A stretch of 64,000 nucleotides of DNA. It comes from Arthrobacter sp. B2a2-09 (lineage in GTDB: Bacteria > Actinomycetota > Actinomycetes > Actinomycetales > Micrococcaceae). The stretch is taken from the NCBI RefSeq assembly GCF_027587375.1, contig NZ_JAMXIC010000010.1, forward strand, positions 1 to 64,000. Reading direction: 5' to 3'. The first letter of the stretch is position 1. Every line of letters begins with the position of its first letter. Under the pieces are notes generated by a model, which saw nothing but the letters and a program-made list of their open reading frames with translations, was not told the DNA's origin and made no database searches. The position numbers and the translations under genes were made by a program. Below are positions 57,025 to 64,000 of the stretch, piece after piece.

Positions 57025-58399
57025 AGCATGGGAATTCGGAATTGCCGAAGTGTCCGGGCTCTTGCGCCGCGGCGAACTCTCCGCAGCCGAACTCGTGGAA
57101 TCCGTCATCGGGCGGCTCGAAGCCACAGAAGATTCAGTGCATGCGTGGGCGTACGTCGACCGGCGCGGCGCTCGAAACGAGGCGCGCGCCGCGGACAATA
57201 GGGCGGCGCGCGGCGAGTTCCTCGGACCGCTCCACGGTATTCCGCTCGGCGTGAAGGACGTCATCGACGTGCAGGGAATGCCTGCTGAAGGCGGGTCCTT
57301 GGCGCTCAGGGGCCGCGTTGCTTCCGACGACGCCGGCGTGGTCCGGCACCTGCGGCGGAACGGGGCAGTGATCCTGGGCAAGACGGTGACCCATGAGTTC
57401 GCCTTCGGGCAGGGGACCCCGCCGTCGAAAAATCCCTGGGGAGCCGAGCGATACGCGGGCGGTTCCAGCATCGGTTCGGGAGTGGCCGTGGCGGTCGGGA
57501 GCGCGCCGGGCGCGCTGGGCACGGATACCGGTGGATCAGTGCGGAACCCGGCATCGGTGAACGGGCTGGTGGGCCTCAAAGCGACGTCCGGACTGGTGGA
57601 CGGATCAGGCGTGCTCAATGTCAGCCATACCCTCGACCACATCGGTCCGATCACTCGAAGCGTGGCGGATTGCGCGGCGATGCTCCAAGGTATGGTCGCC
57701 CCGGAGGCGGCGGCTCGGCTACGGGAGATGGTGCTCCCCGAGGCGATGCCCGCCCTGACCCGCGTCGCGGTGGATCGTGGCGCCTGGGCCGAGTGGGAGG
57801 TCACACCGGAAGTGGTTGCTGTCCTCGAGCGGGCTGTGCTTGCGTTGCAGGAGCTGGGCGTGGAGGTTGTCGAACTGTCCCTCCCTGAACTGAAGATGGC
57901 CCTGCCGGCGAGCTTGGCGATTTCGCTGTCCGAATCGGTCGAACACCATCGCGAGCTGCTGGCCAAAAGCGCGGACAAGTATCTTTCAGGCACCCGCGTG
58001 ATGATCGAAACCGGTGCCTTGGTGCCGCGCGAGGATGTCCGGCTGGCACGTCGAGTGCGCTCGTATCTTCGCACTTCCCTGCGGACCGCGATGGACAACG
58101 CAGGGGTCCAGGCCTTGGTGTCCCCGACCCTGCCATCCATCGCGCCGATCGAAGCGGACATGTCCCATTCGCTCACCGGTTCAACGGGGAAGGACTCCCT
58201 CTCCAGTGCGCTCATGATGCTTTCGCCGGCCAACCTCACCGGAATGCCCGGGCTGAGTATCCCTTGCGGATTTGCCGGGGGACAACCGGTGGGGATGCAT
58301 TTCCTGGGACGGGAATACGCGGAGGCAGATCTTTTGCGCATCGCGCATGTCTACGAGAAACACACCTCGTGGCACGCCAAGGTGCCGGTGCGGGGCTGA
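57017..58399 (+). CDS. Amidase-signature family hydrolase (AtzE/GatA-like)
   Basis: A 460-residue amidase with the Ser-cisSer-Lys triad: Lys80 in GVKDVID, the cis-serine in GGSS (148-151) and the nucleophile Ser174 in TDTGGSVRNPAS. The rest is typical (GLVGLKATSGLVDGSGV, DHIGPITRSVADCAAML, GMPGLSIPCG). With the AtzG-like partner it resembles 1-carboxybiuret hydrolase (AtzE) and related enzymes that cleave small ureido or carbamoyl compounds, but the substrate could be another linear amide. It is the last metabolic gene before the two-component system. Confidence 0.9.
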   Translation: MTEAWEFGIAEVSGLLRRGELSAAELVESVIGRLEATEDSVHAWAYVDRRGARNEARAADNRAARGEFLGPLHGIPLGVKDVIDVQGMPAEGGSLALRGRVASDDAGVVRHLRRNGAVILGKTVTHEFAFGQGTPPSKNPWGAERYAGGSSIGSGVAVAVGSAPGALGTDTGGSVRNPASVNGLVGLKATSGLVDGSGVLNVSHTLDHIGPITRSVADCAAMLQGMVAPEAAARLREMVLPEAMPALTRVAVDRGAWAEWEVTPEVVAVLERAVLALQELGVEVVELSLPELKMALPASLAISLSESVEHHRELLAKSADKYLSGTRVMIETGALVPREDVRLARRVRSYLRTSLRTAMDNAGVQALVSPTLPSIAPIEADMSHSLTGSTGKDSLSSALMMLSPANLTGMPGLSIPCGFAGGQPVGMHFLGREYAEADLLRIAHVYEKHTSWHAKVPVRG

Positions 58400-58458
58400 G
58401 CCGTAGTGGTCGTGAACTTTGTCACATAAGCTACTGGGAGAGTAGGAAGAGGTTGGCA

Positions 58459-60108
58459 GTGCATCCGGAGTTGCGTGGCTTGCGATTTTTAAGTGCGCGC
58501 TGGAAGGCGCGGCCCCTTGCCTCCCAGATCCTGGTGTGGTTGCTCTGCATCCTCTTTGTGACAGTCACTTTGGGCGCGCTTCTCTACACCCAGATCAGCA
58601 ACCAGACCCTCGAAGACCAGTACCGGCTCCGGGCGTTGGGGATCGCCACGACGGTGGCGCAAATGCCGGAAATCGTGACGTCGCTGGGGAACGGAGATCC
58701 CACGCACTCGATTCAGGCGATTGCGACAAAGGTCCAGTCCCAGGCGCAGCCGGACTACGTCGTCGTCACCGACCGGAAAGGTGTCCGGTTCTCCCACCCG
58801 AATCCAGAACTCATTGGACAGACCCTGGAAGAACCCGTGGCTGTCCTTGACGGGCAGACCCATGTTGGAATCGACAAAGGCAGCCTCGGCGACTCAGTCA
58901 ACGCCAAGGCTCCGGTGCGCGCGGCGGACGGGACCGTCGTCGGGCAGGTCTCGGTGGGAATCCTGGAGACCACGGAAAGCAGCGAGCTCGCCAAACAGGT
59001 GTTGCTGATTGCCGGCTATTCAGCCGTAGTGCTCGTGATCAGCGCCATGGGTTCGGCCCTGCTGGCGCGGAGGATCAAGCGGGTCACCTTCGATCTCGAA
59101 CCGGTCGAGATTGCGTCCCTTTTGCAAGAGCGCGAGGCCCTGCTGCACGGCATCCGCGAAGCGATGATCGGCTTCGACGACGACGGCCGGGTCACCGTCA
59201 TCAACTCCGAGGCGCGCTCCCTGCTGCACCTGGAAGAAAACGTGCTGGGAGAGAAGATCGAGGATCTTCTGCCCGTCGGGAGGCTTCGTTCCCTGCTGAC
59301 CGGCCAGATCAGCGGAACCGACCAGATTGTGATCACCGAGGACGCCCTGCTGGTGGTGAACCGCATGTCCGTTGCCTTGGCCGGAAGGAGCATAGGCTCG
59401 GTGGTCACGCTGCGCGACCGCACCGAGGTTGAGGGCCTGGTGCGCGACCTTCGCTCCGTCGAGGGCCTGATGGAGGCCTTGCGCGCCCAGGAGCATGAGT
59501 ACGCGAACCGTCTCCACGTGGTGGACGGACTCCTGGAACTCGGAGATGTGGACCAGGCGCGGAATTTCGTATCGCGGATTTCGGACACCTCGCGCTCGCT
59601 TGGCGAAGGACTGCGCTCGCGGATCGAGCCGCCGGAGCTCGCGGCATTGTTGCTCGCGAAAATCACCGTGGCTGCTGAGCAGGACGTCGGGATATCGGTG
59701 ACTGACGACTCGCAACTGCGCCAACCGTTCCTCGAAACGCAAGCGCTGCTGACGATCGTCGGGAACCTCCTGGACAACGCCGTCGAGATCCTCTCCGAGC
59801 AACCCGCGCCCCGTGAGGTGACTATCCAGCTGGACGATTCCTCGGGCATTTTCATCTGCGTGACCGACAATGGGCCCGGTGTTCCGGCAGAATTGGTGGG
59901 CACGATCACCGCCGATGGATTCACCACCAAGGAACCACGGCCAGGAATGCGTCGTGGGATAGGCCTTGCGCTGGTGAGCCGGATCGTTCACCGTGCAGGA
60001 GGCACCATGGATGTTTTCCCGGGTCCAGGGGGACGCTTTGAAATCTGGTTGCCGGAACCACACATGGAATCCGAAACCCCGGTCATGACAGGAAAATCAA
60101 TCGAATGA
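58459..60108 (+). CDS. Sensor histidine kinase (CitA/DcuS type)
   Basis: A 549-residue membrane kinase. It has a first membrane segment near 22-44, a periplasmic PAS-like domain (about 45-175), a second segment (about 180-204), a cytoplasmic PAS (about 220-325), the phosphate-accepting His346 in EHEYANRLHVVDGLLELG, and the ATPase motifs NLLDNAVEIL and DNGPGVP. The H-box is of the CitA/DcuS subfamily that senses di- and tricarboxylates or similar acids. GTG 58459 follows GGAAGAGG; a longer upstream frame overlaps the amidase and is rejected. It overlaps the regulator gene by four bases. Confidence 0.92.
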   Translation: MHPELRGLRFLSARWKARPLASQILVWLLCILFVTVTLGALLYTQISNQTLEDQYRLRALGIATTVAQMPEIVTSLGNGDPTHSIQAIATKVQSQAQPDYVVVTDRKGVRFSHPNPELIGQTLEEPVAVLDGQTHVGIDKGSLGDSVNAKAPVRAADGTVVGQVSVGILETTESSELAKQVLLIAGYSAVVLVISAMGSALLARRIKRVTFDLEPVEIASLLQEREALLHGIREAMIGFDDDGRVTVINSEARSLLHLEENVLGEKIEDLLPVGRLRSLLTGQISGTDQIVITEDALLVVNRMSVALAGRSIGSVVTLRDRTEVEGLVRDLRSVEGLMEALRAQEHEYANRLHVVDGLLELGDVDQARNFVSRISDTSRSLGEGLRSRIEPPELAALLLAKITVAAEQDVGISVTDDSQLRQPFLETQALLTIVGNLLDNAVEILSEQPAPREVTIQLDDSSGIFICVTDNGPGVPAELVGTITADGFTTKEPRPGMRRGIGLALVSRIVHRAGGTMDVFPGPGGRFEIWLPEPHMESETPVMTGKSIE

Positions 60109-60776
60109 TCCGCACCTTGGTAGTCGACGACGACTTCCGCGTAGCGCGCATCCACGCCAGCCGCGTGGCCAAAATCGAGGGGTACGAATGCGTCGGCGAG
60201 GCCCACACCGCGGCGGAAGCCAGGGAAGCCGTGCAACGGCTCAAACCAGACCTGCTTCTCCTCGATGTCTACCTTCCCGATGAAGACGGCATCAGCTTGC
60301 TGCGGTCCCTTCAGGGAGCCGGCGAAAAGCTCGACGCCGTCATGATCACGGCCGCCCGGGACCTTGAGACCGTACGGGCCGCCATGCGCGGGGGAGCGGT
60401 GTACTACCTCGTCAAGCCATTTGGCTTCGAGCAGCTGCAAACCCAGCTGGAGGCCTATCGGCGCTGGCGGCAAGAGGCGGAGTCCCGGACCATGGCCGAC
60501 CAGGCAACCGTGGACCAGCTCTTCAGCCTGCGCCGGACGGCTCCCCCTGCCAAAGGACCCCGGCGCCTGCCACCCACCATGCAAAAAGTCCTCGACATGG
60601 TGGTTCACTCCACGGAGCCCTTGGGTGCCTCGGAGATTGCGGGCAGCGTCGGCATCAGCCGCCCCACGGCCCAGCGCTACCTCAGCGAACTCGAACGCAA
60701 GGGACTCGTTGACCTGCATTTGGCCTACGGTTCGACAGGGCGCCCGGTGAATACGTACTTGCCCCGCAAGGGTTGA
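60105..60776 (+). CDS. Response regulator (CitB/DcuR type)
   Basis: A 223-residue response regulator. The receiver has Asp9-Asp10 and the phosphoryl site Asp54 in LLLDVYLPDEDG, with ITAARD and VKPFGFEQLQ completing it. The C-terminal part (STEPLGASEIAGSVGISRPTAQRYLSELERKG) is the helix-turn-helix of the CitB family. It is translationally coupled to the kinase. Located directly after the amidase, it could activate the region 4 genes or an acid transporter elsewhere. Confidence 0.93.
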   Translation: MIRTLVVDDDFRVARIHASRVAKIEGYECVGEAHTAAEAREAVQRLKPDLLLLDVYLPDEDGISLLRSLQGAGEKLDAVMITAARDLETVRAAMRGGAVYYLVKPFGFEQLQTQLEAYRRWRQEAESRTMADQATVDQLFSLRRTAPPAKGPRRLPPTMQKVLDMVVHSTEPLGASEIAGSVGISRPTAQRYLSELERKGLVDLHLAYGSTGRPVNTYLPRKG

Positions 60777-60787
60777 GAAGTCCGATC

Positions 60788-60838
60788 TGCAACCTAGGGG
60801 TTGCTCTTTCGAAAAGTTGGTGCAACCATGTAGTTGCA
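60788..60838. promoter_or_regulatory. Two inverted repeats, probable ArsR operators
   Basis: GCAACC-TAGG-GGTTGC (60789-60804) and TGCAAC-CATGTA-GTTGCA (60821-60838) share the TGCAAC/GTTGCA halves. They lie upstream of the AHSA1-ArsR unit and fit dimeric binding by the ArsR protein. Confidence 0.75.
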
Positions 60839-60863
60839 GTAACTGACTGAAAGGAACAGAATC

Positions 60864-61346
60864 ATGACTATGACTGCAAACCAGGCCTCAGTCGTCGATG
60901 CCGGCGAATTCACTGTGAGGCGCACTATCACCATCGCCGCACCAATCGAGAAGGTTTGGGCCGCGATCACCGAGGCCGAGCACATCGCGCACTGGTTTGG
61001 ACAGACTGCCGTCCTTGACGAGGTCGCCGTCGGCGCCAGCGGTGTCTTTTCTTTCGAAGGGTACGGCGCCTTCCCGGTGCTGATCGAGGAGCTCGACCCA
61101 CCCCGAATGATCACCTACCGCTGGAGCAACGACGACGCGCGCGGCACCCAGCCGGCGGAGGTCGACCATGACCACTCGACCGTGTTCCGCTTCACCCTTG
61201 AAGCGCTCGACGGCGGAACCCAGCTCACCGTCGTCGAGACCGGCTTCGACACGACCAGCGATCCGGCGTCCAACATGGAGAGCCACCGCCAGGGCTGGGA
61301 CTCGGAGTTGGACGAACTGGCCGCTTATGTCGAGGGTGGGTCGTGA
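60864..61346 (+). CDS. AHSA1/SRPBCC-domain protein
   Basis: A 160-residue START-like lipid or ligand-binding fold protein: FTVRRTITIAAPIEKVWAAITEAEHIAHWFG, VFSFEGYGAFPVLIEELDPPRMITYRW and GTQLTVVETGFD. AHSA1-like proteins are often coded beside ArsR regulators. The start follows AAAGGAAC. It overlaps the ArsR gene (GTGA). Ligand unknown. Confidence 0.9.
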   Translation: MTMTANQASVVDAGEFTVRRTITIAAPIEKVWAAITEAEHIAHWFGQTAVLDEVAVGASGVFSFEGYGAFPVLIEELDPPRMITYRWSNDDARGTQPAEVDHDHSTVFRFTLEALDGGTQLTVVETGFDTTSDPASNMESHRQGWDSELDELAAYVEGGS

Positions 61347-61660
61347 CCACGAGCACCCTGGTTCCAGTGTTCGCCGCGCTCGGCGACGAGACGAGGTGGA
61401 GCATCCTGGCTGCCCTCGGCGAGGGCGACGCATCGGCGTCGGCCCTCGCCGGGCGGCTCCCGGTCACCCGACAAGCGATCGCCAAGCACCTCGCCGTGCT
61501 GCAGGAGGCCGGACTCGTTGAATCGGTGCGCGTGGGCCGCGAGTTGCGCTACAGGGTGCTCGGCTCGCAGCTGAGCGAAACGGCACGCAGCCTCGATCGC
61601 ATCGGCGCAGAGTGGGACCGCCGCCTGACCGCGATCAAGCGGATCGCGGAGGGGCTGTAG
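61343..61660 (+). CDS. ArsR-family transcriptional regulator
   Basis: A 105-residue winged-helix regulator: VPVFAALGDETRWSILAALGEGDASASALAGRLPVTRQAIAKHLAVLQEAGLVESVRVGRELRYRVL. No metal-binding cysteines of the ArsR type are present, so it is probably a non-metal regulator. GTG 61343 starts in the stop of the AHSA1 gene. It probably controls its own operon via the repeats at 60788-60838. Confidence 0.93.
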   Translation: MTTSTLVPVFAALGDETRWSILAALGEGDASASALAGRLPVTRQAIAKHLAVLQEAGLVESVRVGRELRYRVLGSQLSETARSLDRIGAEWDRRLTAIKRIAEGL

Positions 61661-61680
61661 CCCTTCGGCAACAGGATGGT

Positions 61681-61995
61681 CTAAGTCGAGCGCCGGTTGC
61701 GCGCTTGGTGCGCCAGTTGGATGAAGCCATAGATGAAGGCTGCCTCGATGAGCACCATCAATCCCAGCCACAGCAAGTCGCCCGTGCCGATAAAGTCGAT
61801 GATCCCGACGAGGACGAGCACGGTTCCGAGGACCAGCGCGTAGACGGCGAAACCGAAGGCCACTCTTGCGCTCCGCACGCCCGTCTGGAAGCCAAAGCCC
61901 AAAGGTTCTCCTCCGGGGTAGCCCTGGACGCGATCGTGTCCCGCGGGCTTGAGCCTGTCGAACTCATCCCAAGGATCCTGATCCTGATCGGCCAT
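61681..61995 (-). CDS. Small two-segment membrane protein
   Basis: A 104-residue protein with a charged N-terminus (MADQDQDPWDEFDRLK) and two hydrophobic segments, VAFGFAVYALVLGTVLVLVGI and LLWLGLMVLIEAAFIYGFIQ, then a basic tail. The start at 61995 is preferred over an upstream one that enters another gene's promoter. Such proteins are common and uncharacterised. It converges with the ArsR gene and diverges from the DUF2079 gene. Confidence 0.7.
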   Translation of the reverse strand: MADQDQDPWDEFDRLKPAGHDRVQGYPGGEPLGFGFQTGVRSARVAFGFAVYALVLGTVLVLVGIIDFIGTGDLLWLGLMVLIEAAFIYGFIQLAHQARNRRST

Positions 61996-62098
61996 AGTTC
62001 CATTATCCCGCGAATCGAGCGGGGCTGCCTGGGTATTCGTTGCCGTGTTGGGCCGCGGCACCCGGGTAGTCTTTGGAGGTTGAATTAGGGGGATTCAC

Positions 62099-63673
62099 TT
62101 GGCACTGGATGTTGCACAAAGACGAACGGCCGGCAGAGCCGCACTTGCAGACCAACCTTCGCTGTGGCCACGCGTGGGCGACTTGTTCCGGACACCATTT
62201 GGACGCGAACTGCGGTGGGTCACGGCGCTGGCTGCCGTCGCTGCGGTCGTGTACTCAACTGTCTCGCTGCTGCGGTTCAGTCGGTTCCAGTCCGCCGGCT
62301 ATGACCTGGGAATTTTCGACCAGGTGGTGCGCCAATATTCGGCGTTCATGACTCCCTTCAGCGAGATCAAGGGTCTGGGTTACAACATCTTCGGGGACCA
62401 CTTCCACCCGATCATCGCTTCCTTGGCGCCTTTGTACTGGATCTGGAACGATCCCCGGATGCTGGGCATTGCGCTGGCCCTGCTGATGACCGCGTCCGTG
62501 TACCCGGTCTATCTATTCAGCCAGGCGCGGCTGGGACATTGGCCGGCGTTCCTTGTTTCTGCGGGGTACATTTTCTGGTGGCCAATACAGGGCCTGGTGG
62601 ACTTTGACTTTCATGAGATCGCCTTCGGCGTGCCCCTTGTCGCTTGGATCATCTATGCGTTGGACCGGCGCAGCTACATTGCCGTCACTGTGCTGTCGGT
62701 GGCACTGCTGGGGGTGCGCGAGGACATGGGGTTCGTCGTCATGGCGATCGCCTTTGTCCTCCTGTTGCGACGCCGATGGAAACTCGCCATCACCCTGTTC
62801 TTGGTCGGGATGGCCGCCTATCTGGTGGTTACAGGCAAGGTCATCCCGCACTTCAACCTCTCGGGCAACTTCGGCTACTGGGTGTATTCAGGGCTTGGCC
62901 CCACCATGGGCGCTGCCATCATCTTCATCGTCTCCCACCCTTTGAAGACCCTGGCCATCCTCTTCGACCACGACACCAAACAGCTCCTGTGGGCCTCCCT
63001 GTTCCTGCCCCTGGGACTTCTGCCGCTCGGGTCCGTCTATGTCCTTCTGGCAGCCCCCATCCTTTTGAGCCGGCTGCTCAGCGACAGGCCCGGGACCTGG
63101 ACAACAGGATTCCAGTACAACGCGATACTGGCTCCCGTGCTGGTCATGGCCGCCGTGGATATGTTGTTCAAGCTCATGAACCGTTTCCCCAAGCTGAGAT
63201 CCGTTCGGATCTGGGTGCCGGGATTTTTTGCGGTCACCGTCGCCGCAGGGATTGCCTTTGTACCGGCCGTCTTCCCGTTGAACAAGCTCGTGACGGGTGA
63301 TGCTTTCCACTACACGGCACACATGGTTGCCCAGCAGAGGATCGTGAACATGATCCCTTCGGGTGTCTGCGTTGAAGCCGACGACCGGTTGGTTCCCCAT
63401 TTGACCAACCGCACCGTTGTGGGCTTGGTTGGCAGGCAAGTGGATTACGCCAGTTGGGCGGTCATCGACTTCGATCAAAACAACACCGGAGGCGGCGGGG
63501 ACGGCAACTTCACGCCCTTCACGGGCCTTCGATTCAAGCAGGACCATGGATTCACCGAGGTCTATAGGGAAGACAACATCGTCCTTCTCTACCGCCCGTA
63601 TTCTCCCGAGCTCGGGGCGCCGGACCACTGCTCAACCCCCTACCTGAAGGGCCTGTATTGGACCGGCAAGTGA
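62099..63673 (+). CDS. DUF2079 multi-pass membrane protein
   Basis: A 524-residue membrane protein with about nine to eleven hydrophobic segments. Family motifs are FQSAGYDLGIFDQVVRQYS near residue 63, GDHFHPI and DFDFHEIAFGVPLVAW. It starts with TTG behind AGGGGGA. DUF2079 proteins resemble glycosyltransferase-like membrane proteins (GT-C type), but activity is unproven. It overlaps the next lipoprotein gene by four bases (GTGA), suggesting co-translation and a cell-envelope role. Confidence 0.85.
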   Translation: MALDVAQRRTAGRAALADQPSLWPRVGDLFRTPFGRELRWVTALAAVAAVVYSTVSLLRFSRFQSAGYDLGIFDQVVRQYSAFMTPFSEIKGLGYNIFGDHFHPIIASLAPLYWIWNDPRMLGIALALLMTASVYPVYLFSQARLGHWPAFLVSAGYIFWWPIQGLVDFDFHEIAFGVPLVAWIIYALDRRSYIAVTVLSVALLGVREDMGFVVMAIAFVLLLRRRWKLAITLFLVGMAAYLVVTGKVIPHFNLSGNFGYWVYSGLGPTMGAAIIFIVSHPLKTLAILFDHDTKQLLWASLFLPLGLLPLGSVYVLLAAPILLSRLLSDRPGTWTTGFQYNAILAPVLVMAAVDMLFKLMNRFPKLRSVRIWVPGFFAVTVAAGIAFVPAVFPLNKLVTGDAFHYTAHMVAQQRIVNMIPSGVCVEADDRLVPHLTNRTVVGLVGRQVDYASWAVIDFDQNNTGGGGDGNFTPFTGLRFKQDHGFTEVYREDNIVLLYRPYSPELGAPDHCSTPYLKGLYWTGK

Positions 63674-64000
63674 ACTCTCTTCTTACCGGCGCCGCGATGA
63701 TGACTCTCCTGGCCCTGGTCCTGACCGGGTGCGCCAGTGAAACCCTGACACCCCTGGACGTTTCCGGAATGGATCGGACGAAGACAGCCGGGCGCATCTC
63801 CTACACTGCCGGTGGCTATGTCGGCTGGTGGGATCAAGCGCCCCTGCCCGGCCAGCCCACGAACCTCGTCCTCTACAGCACCAGCACGAACCAGGTGGTC
63901 CAAACCGTCGGATCTCCCGCCGCGCTGAGTGCGAAGAACCTGGAGTTCCTTCAAAGCCCGAAATGGGCGAAAAGCGTCGTCCTCGTCATGGATCCTTCCA
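63670..64000 (+). CDS. Lipoprotein, N-terminal part
   Basis: A frame beginning with GTG 63670, inside the stop of the DUF2079 gene, and open to the end of the window. The first residues form a lipoprotein signal (MMTLLALVLTGC, Cys21). After it come beta-rich segments such as AGRISYTAGGYVGWWD and LVLYSTSTNQVV. It would be anchored to the outer face of the membrane and probably works with the DUF2079 protein. No family can be named from the fragment. Confidence 0.75.
   Translation, partial: MNSLLTGAAMMTLLALVLTGCASETLTPLDVSGMDRTKTAGRISYTAGGYVGWWDQAPLPGQPTNLVLYSTSTNQVVQTVGSPAALSAKNLEFLQSPKWAKSVVLVMDPS

Noticed and set aside
58264-58458. 65-codon N-terminal extension of the sensor kinase
   Set aside because: It lies inside the amidase gene and precedes a better GTG start with a ribosome binding site.

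Overview
The window is GC-rich DNA from a high-GC Gram-positive bacterium. Gene content suggests an Arthrobacter-like member of the Micrococcaceae: many FCD-type GntR regulators, family III CoA transferases, aldehyde dehydrogenases, actinobacterial PadR and MmyB-type regulators, and frequent GTG/TTG starts with ATGA/GTGA overlaps. The genus is an inference. I saw no rRNA, tRNA, insertion sequence, prophage or CRISPR array. Most of the window is accessory catabolism.

Region 1 (1-8.8 kb). After the tail of 6-phosphogluconate dehydrogenase lies a minus-strand set: a CitE-type lyase, a MaoC-type hydratase, a family III CoA transferase and an aldehyde dehydrogenase broken by one frameshift. An acyl-CoA dehydrogenase, a second CoA transferase and a GntR regulator flank it. 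The set resembles the itaconate route (CoA transferase, itaconyl-CoA hydratase, citramalyl-CoA lyase).

Region 2 (8.9-24.6 kb). This is a probable amine-degradation locus. It has a cytochrome P450 with its own likely electron chain (FprA-type reductase and flavodoxin), preceded by an unusual cytoplasmic HtaA-domain protein. It also has a glutamine-synthetase-like ligase, two class I amidotransferase/hydrolases, a GabT-like transaminase, two aldehyde dehydrogenases, a zinc alcohol dehydrogenase, an APC permease and two GntR regulators. Five upstream regions in regions 1 and 2 carry related GTATAC-rich sites, which points to one regulon.

Region 3 (24.6-37.6 kb) is more ordinary: glycogen-debranching-type glucosidase, a small anti-sigma-antagonist-like protein, a zinc-ribbon protein, a flavoprotein disulfide reductase, an M20 amidohydrolase, GNAT, PadR, GGDEF-EAL, YciI, an MmyB-type regulator, a secreted protein with a recent 240-bp internal duplication, and an aldo/keto reductase.

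Region 4 (37.7-60.8 kb) is a large locus for a nitrogen-containing ring or amide. It encodes a dihydropyrimidinase/hydantoinase, formamidase, class IV transaminase, complete Opp/Dpp-type ABC importer, isochorismatase-type hydrolase, two PuuE-like deacetylase-fold proteins, a cupin, an HpaI-like aldolase, a maleate-isomerase-fold protein lacking both catalytic cysteines, an enamidase-like amidohydrolase, an AtzG-like small protein with an AtzE-like amidase, and an adjacent CitA/DcuS-type two-component system. Its most unusual content is two copies of a tandem pair of flavodiiron-like metallo-beta-lactamase-fold proteins. In each pair the first member has lost the metal-binding histidines and the second keeps several of them. 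CTTCAATA/CTTCGATAT motifs overlap or adjoin the predicted promoters and probably bind the XRE-cupin regulator encoded inside the locus. This is my leading candidate for an undescribed system.

Region 5 (60.8-64 kb) holds an AHSA1/ArsR pair with clear operators, a small membrane protein, a DUF2079 membrane protein and the start of a lipoprotein gene that runs off the end.
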